Origin: Leishmania infantum JPCM5
Lineage: Eukaryota > Euglenozoa > Kinetoplastea > Trypanosomatida > Trypanosomatidae
Length of the DNA stretch: 64,000 nt
Direction: 5' to 3'
NCBI RefSeq assembly: GCF_000002875.2
Contig: NC_009411.2
Span: 248,001-312,000 of the forward strand
Part shown: one piece after another, positions 22,260 to 30,988 of the stretch
How positions within the stretch are numbered: the stretch's first letter is position 1
Layout: every line of letters starts with the position of its first letter
Made by a program: the position numbers and the translations under genes
Notes under the pieces: model-generated
Told to the model about the DNA's origin: nothing
Databases searched by the model: none
Seen by the model: only the letters and a program-made list of their open reading frames with translations

Positions 22260-22900
22260 GTGAGATGCTTGTGTGCGCGAATTTTGCGAGTTTACGTTTT
22301 ATATTGTCATCACTGAGATGTGTGATGATGCCCTTCTTGGGCGGCTGCTCGTGGGTGTGCCTGTGCGTTTAGAGGCGGACGGGAAGGCCGTATATATATA
22401 TATATTTTGAGTGTATCGTAGTGTGGCGTTGAGAGACTTCCTTTTTTTCGGTTGTTTTTGGGCTGTCCTCCTGTGTTTCGCCTCTGGGGAAGGTCTCACT
22501 TCCGCGACCTCGGGCGCCACGCCCTCCCCCTCCACACCACATTTGCCCAATCTAAAGACACGAATGGTGTCACGTATTTGTTTGGTATCATATCTAATGC
22601 GTGCTCTCTGCGTCGCCGTTTTCCGTTTTTTTTTCGTCTGGCAGTCGATCTGCAGCGCCTACCCCCTCCCCCTTCCTCCTTCCCTGATGCCGCAGCAGCT
22701 CCGTGTGCCGGCGTATGCCGGGCGGCTCGGTTACTCTCTCTCTGCTGAGCAAGTGCTGGTGGTGTGCCTGTCTCCCCCTCTGCCCTCTCTCTTGATGGCA
22801 TATTTGTCCCCCCTCCACTGCATACTTTTCGGCTCCCTTAGTTTCGCCTGCCTGTTTGGGTGGCCTCCATATGGGGGTGCCGGTCCTTCTTCCGCTCCTC
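22260..22900 (+). repeat. Diverged left part of the transporter intergenic duplication (unit 2)
   Basis: Counterpart of 19000-19740, sharing the same ordered landmarks but with indels, including a (TA)n tract at about 22391-22405 and a different central section. Confidence 0.6.
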
Positions 22901-24223
22901 TGCTTTGGGTCTTTGCGGCTTCTCTGTGTGTGCGCGCGCCTCTGACGCACCCCGAGGGGATGGAGGGGCGCACCGTCGTTCCGCACAACGCGCCCGGTTC
23001 TCGCGCTCAGTGGAACTATGTTATCCGGCGTCTCCCTTTCTGACCGTCTTCCCAACACCTACCCCTGCTTCACCTCGGCGTCGCACCGAGATAATGCATC
23101 GACTCCTTCTCTCTTGTCTCGTCCGCAGCGTGTCCCTGTGGAGCGTGCCACTGCGCCGATGGACAGCGCGATGGTGGAGAGAGGCAGAGAGCTCGATGGC
23201 AGCGACCGTGCAGAGAAACAGCACAAACAAGTGGCCACATGGCGACTTCCACAAAGGTGGCTGGAATGGAGGGAGATAGGTGAATCAGCAGGGCTGGTGC
23301 TTCTTTTTTTTGTCTGAGGCACCCTTGGATCACCACGTGGAGTGGGGGAAGATGCGATTTGGCGACCGCAGGAGACGGGCGGAGGACAAGGCGCCGCACA
23401 AACAGAGAGAGGACGTGGTGGCAAATGTCTAAGCACAACTGACGATGCTTCAAGTCTTTCTCGCCTCCTCTCCCGTTTAGCTCGTGTCGCCGCGGCATCC
23501 TCTTCACCTGCGTTCTGCCCTGCTTCGCTTTCGAGTCAGATACGGCACTCTGTTGGTGTTTCTATCCGGCGCACCACCAACCACGCGGGGCCTCCCTTCC
23601 CACTTCTCTTTTTTTTTTGTGGTTTTAGTTGTTCTGCTCGCCGTTTCTGCAGGGATTCGTCAGCTCCTCGGATGTGGGTCTGAGTGTGTCTGTGCGCGCC
23701 TTGGAAGTGGCACAGCCACTGCGATGGGCCGGAGCGGAGTCTGCGAGGTCAGTGGGCGTGCGCGTTGCTCCTCCCACTCCCCTTCCCTCTGGTCTCTCTC
23801 GCAATCTTTGCAGGCGAAGTCATCCCCGGTGGAGGAGTGGAAGGGCGCTGCCATGATCTCAACTACCCACTGGCAACCACTCACCAAGTAGCATACAGAG
23901 GCGAGCGCAGGACACGGATGAGCAGATGATCAGCGACGAAGCTCTCTCCACTAGCCCCCTTTTTTCTCCCTCATCTAGGTTTTCCCGCTTATCTCTCTGT
24001 TCCTTCCTGCACGTACCGCGGATCTCCAGTTGACGGCGTTCGTGTGTGAAAGAGTCCGTGTGCGGAGGACTGGCCATTGGCGGCTCTTCTCCTTCTCCGC
24101 TGACTCCTCGATGAGCATGCGCGTTTTCGGCTGTGGGTGCGGCACTGAGATCAGCACCTTTTCCCCGTCACGCAGGGCGGAGTGGGCCCCTTTATTTCTT
24201 CGTGCAAGTGTCGACGATGAGCG
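22901..24223 (+). repeat. Near-identical 1.3 kb transporter intergenic repeat, unit 2
   Basis: Counterpart of 19741-21065; the match continues to the point where unit 1 runs into N. Open frames of 60-180 codons occur in both units at equivalent places, but that follows from identity and is not evidence of coding. Confidence 0.9.
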
Positions 24224-25039
24224 CCATCATCGGCAAGCGCGGCCTGCAGTAGCCCTACAAAGATCGGCGTCGGATGGTGGCGCATTCGCATTAGCCCGCC
24301 CGCCGGGCCGTGACGCCACGGCTGCTGTGATGTACAGCGTGCGAGGGAGCAAATATATATATATATATAATTGGTCAGCCCATGGCTTGTTCTGACTCCC
24401 TTTCTCTCCTCGCAGGCGCCCCTCGAACATCGCTAGTGTCGCGCAGGCGCTCGAATAATAATGTGCGCAAACATAACAGGGAAGCGCGTCGCATGTGCGC
24501 CGGGCATGGGCGCCGCTGCCGATGTTCCGTTTGGTCACATGCGGTAGACCTGGCGCTGTCCTTTGCTCTTCGGGGATGAGCCGAACGTCTGGTGCGCGCC
24601 GCCCTGCGGAAGGCGCCCATGATGAGCCTCCGCCGCTCCACAGCGGCACGCCCCCTCCCCTCCGATCGGGCAGCGCGTTCTCGCTTTGGCGGTGCTCGAT
24701 GCCTTGTTTGCCGGCGCCTCCCCTCTCTCCCTGTCGCGCATATGGCTTTCCAACCTCGCTCTGCGCCCTTCCCCCTCCGCTCATACGCGCACCAATGCAA
24801 CCCGGCGTTGCTTGGCCGGTGTGTACGCCGCCACTCCCCCCCCCTCATCGCATACGACTTCCACTCGTGCCGTGGTGTGCTACGCCTGTGCGTTAGTAAA
24901 GTAAGAGGCCCAAGTAAACAGCGCCACGGCAACGGTAGTGTCACAGAGAGCACCCAAGATCTTCCACTGCTCCGACCCCCCTCCCCCCCACACACACACT
25001 CCCCTCTGCATAACTTGACAAGTGAGCGCCACGTCAGAC
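24224..25039 (+). other. Upstream region of the third transporter gene
   Basis: About 0.8 kb between repeat unit 2 and the third transporter gene, with a (TA)n tract at 24353-24369 and a C-run near 24976-24990. The homologous stretch for copy 2 is presumably inside the gap. No gene seen. Confidence 0.5.
24353..24369. repeat. (TA)n microsatellite
   Basis: Alternating A/T tract upstream of the third transporter gene; one of several in non-coding DNA of this window. Confidence 0.85.
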
Positions 25040-26647
25040 ATGTCAGCCAACAGAAACCACAACACCAATCGTGCTCCGTATCCCCAGCGCGGGCAGGGCC
25101 GCTTGGCTTCCGACAACATGCCAGAGGACCCTCCGGAGTACGGCGAGGACGGGCTGCACATGCTGAACAATGACCACAGCCAGGAGCACTTGGCGGATGA
25201 GGTAGTGGTGGGAGCTAGCGACGCGGACGGCAAAACCAAGGGGTCCAAGAAGCTCGAGTCCCCCTCGCTCACTGATGATGGAGAGCCGGCAGCTAAAGGG
25301 AACAAGCAGCAGTCGGCCTACATGGATATCGCACAGCAGATCATTGAGGCGGACCAGCGCAACCGTGAGGACCGTGTGTGGCGTCGCCGCCACACCACCA
25401 ACCCTGTCCTGCGCGCGCTGCAGGTGATCATGCCGTATGGTGGCATCCTCGCCTCAGCCTTCAGCATCGCCAGCTCCACGATCGGCGGCGGCATCATCGG
25501 ACTCCCTGCGGCATTCCAGATGAGCGGGATGGGGATGGCGATTATCTACTTGATTGTTGTGGTGATCATGGCGATCTACTCCTTTGTGCTGCTCGCCATT
25601 GTGTCACACAAGACCGGGCTGTACAACTGGGAGATCATCGCGCGTCGCCTGATGGGCCGCGGCTGGGACTACTTCGTCGTCTTCGTCATGTGGGTGCTCT
25701 GCTTTGGTGGTGATGTCTCGTACATCATTGCCCTCAAGAGCATCCTCACCGGCTTCCTGAAGAACTCGCCAACTGCATCTGAATACATCAAGTCGGAGCC
25801 GGGGTACCGCCTCATTACGTCGATGCTGTGGATTGTTGTGATCCTGCCGATGTGCCTGCCGAAGGAGATCAACTCGCTGCGCATCGTCTCCACAGTGGCC
25901 ATCCTCTTCGTCGTGTTCTTCACCATCACCTGCATCATTCACTCCTCTCAGAGCCTGCATGCACGTGGCATGCGAGACGACCTGGTGTCTTTCCAAACCG
26001 GCAACACGGCTATCAACGGCTTGTCGAGCCTCATGTTTGCCTTCATTGCGCAAGTGAACGCGCCGGAGATATCTCGTGAGATGTACAAGTTTTCTGTGCA
26101 CCGGGTCTTCTTGTCGGCGCTGCTCGGCATGTCGCTGTGCGCGATCCTGTACTTCCTGACAGGGCTCTTCGGCTACCTCGACTTTGGTCCTGAGGTGAGC
26201 GACTCCATCCTGGCCATGTACAACCCCCTGAAGAACCATCTCATGGCCGTCTCGTACGTTGGCATGATGCTCAAAATTTGCGTAGGCTTCGCTCTGCACC
26301 TGATCCCCTGCCGCGACTGCGTGTACTACATGATCGGCACCGAAGTATCCCATGTACCATGGTGGAAGAACGCCATCTTGTGCTCCCTACAAGCCGCGGC
26401 GGCTCTCGTCGCCGGCCTCTTCATCCCGCGCATCACAACCGTCTTTGGTCTTCTGGGTGGTTTCTGCGGTGGCTTTGTGGGCTTCATCTTCCCCTCGCTG
26501 TTCATGATGTACTCGGGCGGCTTCTCGGCCGCCCGCATTGGGTGGGGCCACTTCCTCGGCACCTACGCACTGCTACTGACGGGTGTGGTTGCCGTGGTGT
26601 GGGGCACTAGCGCCGCCATCCACGGCGCTGTCCTTTCTTCGTGGTAG
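25040..26647 (+). CDS. Amino acid transporter, AAAP family, 535 aa (divergent third member)
   Basis: ATG at 25040 to TAG at 26645-26647. The frame is open upstream of 25040 but offers no ATG there. A long charged cytosolic N-terminus (about 130 residues, unlike that of copy 1) precedes about eleven membrane spans. The signature GGILASAFSIASSTIGGGIIGLP in the first span region corresponds to the GAGIIALP motif of copy 1. LPMCLPKEINSLR, GLFGYLDFG and the C-terminal GG..GGFVGFIFPS segment are shared with it, so this is clearly a paralogue with its own substrate range or regulation. It lacks the near identity seen between copies 1 and 2, so it is outside the homogenised part of the array. Plasma-membrane amino acid uptake is inferred. 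Confidence 0.95.
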   Translation: MSANRNHNTNRAPYPQRGQGRLASDNMPEDPPEYGEDGLHMLNNDHSQEHLADEVVVGASDADGKTKGSKKLESPSLTDDGEPAAKGNKQQSAYMDIAQQIIEADQRNREDRVWRRRHTTNPVLRALQVIMPYGGILASAFSIASSTIGGGIIGLPAAFQMSGMGMAIIYLIVVVIMAIYSFVLLAIVSHKTGLYNWEIIARRLMGRGWDYFVVFVMWVLCFGGDVSYIIALKSILTGFLKNSPTASEYIKSEPGYRLITSMLWIVVILPMCLPKEINSLRIVSTVAILFVVFFTITCIIHSSQSLHARGMRDDLVSFQTGNTAINGLSSLMFAFIAQVNAPEISREMYKFSVHRVFLSALLGMSLCAILYFLTGLFGYLDFGPEVSDSILAMYNPLKNHLMAVSYVGMMLKICVGFALHLIPCRDCVYYMIGTEVSHVPWWKNAILCSLQAAAALVAGLFIPRITTVFGLLGGFCGGFVGFIFPSLFMMYSGGFSAARIGWGHFLGTYALLLTGVVAVVWGTSAAIHGAVLSSW

Positions 26648-27694
26648 GCGTGTCGCGTGCGCATCCGTGCTGAGCAGAGCTGCACAGTATGCCCTTTAAA
26701 AAAGGGAGCACCGCTGATCATTCAATCGCGTTGCAGGAACGGCCTCCGCATGCGCGAGGAAGCACATCGACGCACGTCGCCAGCGTAGAACCGGCACCAG
26801 CGACAGCCGTACAAGGGCGTTCACAGATAAACCTATCAAGCAGGGCCTCTTCTCTCTTTTTTTTCCTGCCTGTGTACGCACCCCTCAGATCCTTCCTGTC
26901 ATGCTTTTTGTCTCCTTTTGTTTTTACGCGCTTCCACGCAGCTGGAGCTCCGTCTCCCTGGCGCAACGCGCTCGCCCCTGCCTCTGCTCGCTCTCCACCA
27001 AGGCTCTGACTGAGCACTCAGGACAGGCGCAAGGGTTAGGGTGGAGGGCACGCACGAGGTGCGCATCTCGTTGCGGTTTGCTGTGATGGAGAAGAGCGCA
27101 AAAGGCAATAAAGCCTGTCATGGTTTGTTTTTCTCATTTTTTTAAGATGCTTGCGGAATCGCTCGGCGGCTTCCAGAAGCTGAAGCGAATGAGCGCCAAC
27201 CGCAACGAGGCCCACTTCCCCCTCCCCTCTCCCCTCTCCCCTCTCCGATTTAAGTGACGCCCTTTCCGTTTCTTTGCTGTTGTTTCTCTGCAAGAGGAAA
27301 CACAAATGGCTCTTCTCTTTTTTTGCTTGTTTTCGGTTTTCTATGTTGTCATCCGTCTTTCCCCTCCCGCTCCCTTTGTGCGTGTGCGTGAACGTGCGAC
27401 GTCGCGTATCCATATCACAAGTCTCTCTCTCTCTATATGTATATATATATATATTGATAAAGTTTGTCCTTTTTTCGTTCTCTATCTGCCCACCCTCCGG
27501 CTCCCTCGCACTATCACGAGTTGAAGCTGCTCATGAGGAATGCTCGGGGCATGACTGCGCCTCCTCTTGTTCTTCATGGACTCTCGCCAGTGCACGAGGA
27601 GGGGATGCACCGCTTTCGTACGCGCGTGTGTGCGAGCTGATGACTTCTGGAAGCGCAATTTGCTCACATTTTTTTCTGTTTTACCTGGTGATGC
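26648..27694 (+). other. Intergenic region after the transporter array
   Basis: Contains a short tandem of CCCCTCT units near 27221-27246, a (TA)n tract at about 27436-27453, and an isolated AGGGTTAGGGT at 27033-27043 that resembles two telomere units but is too short to mean much. No gene supported. Confidence 0.45.
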
Positions 27695-27950
27695 TGACCA
27701 CCACACCGTGGTATCTCAGGGCCCAGTGCCTCCTCCGTGGGGATGCCAACCAGCCTGCAGCCTGCCCTCGGGTATCGGTTACCGAGACCTCGTGTCGGCG
27801 GACAGGTCTGAGCTGGCGCTGTGCCAGAGAGACTTTCGGTCATCATGATCATGCTGGTACCAGTCCACTAAGAATCGCTTGGACGATTCGACAAAGATGC
27901 GCATCCATGTACACTCTATATATATATATATTGGCTGCGTCGCACTAATG
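27695..27950 (+). repeat. SIDER-like degenerate retroposon fragment
   Basis: Aligns with 45590-45830: ACCGTGGTATCTCAGGGCCC at 27705-27724 matches 45594-45613, CCCTCGGGTAT matches again at 27768 and 45658, GGTCTG.GCTGGCGCTGTG at 27805-27823, and CTGGTACCAG.CCACTA at 27854-27870 versus 45748-45764. It ends in an AT-rich tract. Confidence 0.5.
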
Positions 27951-29297
27951 CTGAGCGTAATCCTGGACCTAGCCTGAGCGCGGGAGGCGGTGGTATGGCA
28001 ATGGGGGCTAAACGCGACCAAACGGAGCTGGGCTACCCAGCTCCTTGGAAAGTCTTTGATGCAGGTCTGCATTCTGAAAGAAACGCATTGCACCCCCACA
28101 GGCCCGACAGGGCAGCTGGCGTCTGCGTGCTCGCACAACAGGACATACGTATAGGTTTGGGCCCTCCCCTTGTTCGCAAGGACGAGGTGGAAGCAGTACC
28201 AGTCTGGCTCTGCGGCGCTGCTCCCTGCTAGGCGCATACACACCACGTCGGGCTGCACACTGAAAAGTCACCTCGCGGCACGGGAGGCTCTCCATCAGAC
28301 ACCGCGCAATGTCGCACGCAGCCCACACGCCATCGGGGCGGGGGCCGGCTCGCGCCGCCCGGTGTCCGACACGAGATGACGACCCAGCCGGCCAGGGAGG
28401 GGACCACCCCACACGATTGGCCCGATGACGAACACCTGACGTGTGCAAGCCATAGCGACACCACGGCACGGCACACCGCCGACGCCGCCACGCAGACGCA
28501 CACCTGCGAGGTGTCCCGCAAGGCCACGGCAAGATGCACGACTGCGGCCAACAACACCCACGAAGGCGGGCCCCTCTGGTGACGCCGCCTACGCAGCGCT
28601 CTGCACGCCAGAGCTGACGCGATTGGAAGCAGCTCTTGCGACGCTGCTCTGCGCGCCACCCTCTCTCGGTCATGCTCATCATACAGCCAGCCTCGAGGGA
28701 TGGATGCAGCCCCGCTGCGCCCTCACTCCGCCCCGCCCTGTGACGTCGACCAGCGCCCGGCGCCAAAGTCCCTCCAGCGAATCGCCTCGCGACGACTGCG
28801 CGATCCTTCTGTAAGACAGGCTCCAACCGCACCCGTACGGCCTCCGTCCTCACCCCGCTCCGCTGTAGGCCCCCTGGGCTTCCCCACCCCCCCACCCCCA
28901 ACAAGCCAGTGCCGCGCCAGCAAGGCACAAAGGCAGCCGCGGCGTTTGCCGACCCTACGCCGGCACGCTGGACCCCCTACATCACGGCGCCGCATCGGCC
29001 CACACGCTGCAGCGGTCATGAAAGCATCCACGGCTCGGCCTGCCGAGCGCAGGGGGGTCTGCCCGCACGAATGCGGTCCGTCAAAGTATCGTCTCCGCAG
29101 CTCTCACGCCGGCGTGCAGGCATCTACACCCCTCGGAGCGCCGCACGTACGCGCCTCCATCATGCACAGCGGCCGCGCGCCCCTCTCATTTCGGCTTGTC
29201 GATGACCGTTGTGAATCGGTGAACAATAAGAAGCTTGACAAGCATGCAAAATTGGCAATGGCGTATATGTCGACGCCAACTGAACATGTTACGGACG
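27951..29297. other. GC-rich repeat-like zone, no supported gene
   Basis: Sequence is markedly GC-rich and free of the T-tracts typical of neighbouring intergenic DNA, at least from 28200 to 29170. Long open frames occur on both strands (306 codons on the minus strand at 28008-28928; 239 on the plus strand from 28700), with Arg/Ala/Cys/Trp-rich products unlike proteins. That is what GC-rich non-coding DNA gives. It is possibly another retroposon inserted in inverse orientation, but no second copy lies in this window to prove it. Confidence 0.35.
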
Positions 29298-29869
29298 TGG
29301 CCACCGGTTTCCGATGCCACGCCGACGTCTCGCGAGAACCGCGCTGCACGATGCGGCACGCTGGCACACGGGGGCTCCTTGACGGCAGCGGTTCCACACC
29401 AGAAGAACGAGGACGCTGAGCTCACCAGACGGCCGGAGACCGTGCTCGCCCAGCTCCGCACGGGCGCCTGTCCGCACTTCGGATTCCGCCAACGGTGGGT
29501 GGCTGGCAGTGACAGCATGGAGCTCACATGGTGTGGTGCCTTCTACTCCGCTAGAATTGCGGTACCTCCGCCCCTGCCAGGGCCCTCTTCCTCGCCCTCG
29601 AGCGGGTCCGCGGACACGGGTCGCGAGGATCAAGACATGCAGCCCACCCGAGCCCGTCTGTCGCCGGTCGTGCAGCACGCGTCCGAAGAAGGGACGAGAA
29701 AGCACAGTAGCGAGCCCGTTCGACGCGCAGCCCTTGATTGGACGGCAGGACGCTTCGTCCTACACGACGGAGGTTGAGCCGTGGCGCAGCAGGGGTAGGT
29801 GAGCTGTGGCTGCACGCGCATATCAGTCGACTTGCTCGTGGGCGAATCGCCACGCGTTGAGAACGAGAA
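29298..29869. repeat. 572-bp dispersed repeat, copy 1
   Basis: Identical in length to 47672-48243 with only three substitutions found by comparing the translated frames (near 29358, 29508 and 29587). Both ends are sharp: unrelated sequence starts before TGGCCACCGG and after GAGAACGAGAA. No target-site duplication or poly-A tail common to both copies was found. A plus-strand frame is open through the repeat from its left edge to TGA at 29775-29777, in the same place in both copies. Confidence 0.93.
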
Positions 29870-30988
29870 AAAATTTTTACTGTGCTTTTTGTTGTTCTGT
29901 CGACGGTGGCCTCGCTGCTTAGAGGGCGGAGAAGGTGGCGACACGACGACACAGTGGGCGCCTGTGCCCTCACAGGCTTCCGTTAGTAGTTTGTGTGGTT
30001 CGCTTTGTGTGTCAGTGCGTGTGTATCTGAGTGGTGGGACGTTAAAGAGTGCCGACGGCGCTGTGCTGTAGCGCGAGTGCTCCTCTACCCGTTCTCCTCG
30101 GATATATATACATATGTGTGTGTGTGTGTGCGTTTATGTATAAGTGCTTGCGGGCCTCTGCACGCCTCTCGCTCTCCACTTCTTTGTCTTGAAGCAAAGG
30201 AGGGGTGAGCAAGCGGATGAAGAAAGCCGCTAAAGTGACATCCGCGGCGGCAACTGCGAAAACAGCAAAAAAAAAGGATAGCGCACTGCATGTGTGTGGT
30301 GTTGCCCATCTAAAAAGGATGGTGACAGCGAAACAAAAATCGAATCAGAAGGACGTGAAGGAGCAATGCAAATCCGGTGGAAGGGATGGAGATTTTTGAC
30401 GGCGCATCTGTGTCCTGCGTGTTGTTGCTGCCCTTTTCGTGACAGGGAAGCAACGTGCCGCTCTGCCTTCTTGCTCGACCGCTCTTCTGCGCTCCAGGTC
30501 GCGCTTTCCCACTAGTGAGCGCTTCGGTTTCGAGGCCCGAGAGAACAGGAATCTGCTTTTCTGAGGGTTCAGCAGCAGTTTGAGGCAACAGCATTCCGTC
30601 CGCTATTGCTGCCGGCATTTGCCGTGTCTCCTTTCTCATGCTCTCTGTGTGCTACCACACCACTGCGCTTGCCTTGTGCTTTTCTACATATGTGTGTGTA
30701 TGTGTGTGTGTGTTTGTGTCTCCCGTCGTCTTCTCAGAGAGGTCACTTGTAAGCGCGCAGAACACAGAGTCTCACCGAACAAAATTATTTGTGCTACTTC
30801 CCAGCGCTTCTTGTTCGTCACGACACACACCCTTTTATGGCTTTCGGCCCCTTCCCCTCCAAGATAGGCACGCGCCGCTGTCCCCCCCCCCGATTCGAAA
30901 CCAACGGCAAAGCTGAAAATCTGCCTTACGGACGCCAACGCCCCGCACTAGTGTGCGTGTGTGTCAGTAGGCTTGTCTCTTGTCAGAG
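29870..30988 (+). other. Intergenic region upstream of the LRR-CNB gene
   Basis: TG-rich and pyrimidine-rich leader with (TG)n at about 30114-30130 and 30690-30715 and a C-run near 30880-30890. No gene. The short basic frame at 30205-30399 is A/Lys-rich and is probably not coding. Confidence 0.45.

Noticed and set aside
23342..23891. Open frames repeated at the same places in both transporter intergenic units (for example 20182-20733 and 23342-23683)
   Set aside because: They recur because the DNA is duplicated; they are split by T-homopolymer length changes between the two units, which argues against coding.
27030..27045. AGGGTTAGGGT, like two telomere units
   Set aside because: Only about 1.5 to 2 units, in the middle of a gene cluster, with no subtelomeric repeats nearby; chance occurrence is likely.
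28008..28928. 306-codon open frame on the minus strand
   Set aside because: Product is Arg/Ala/Cys/Trp-rich and the DNA is GC-rich in all frames; opposite and overlapping frames are equally open, so it is not good evidence of a gene.
30205..30399. 64-codon Lys/Ala-rich frame
   Set aside because: Short, A-rich, without an ATG context or conserved pattern; likely UTR.
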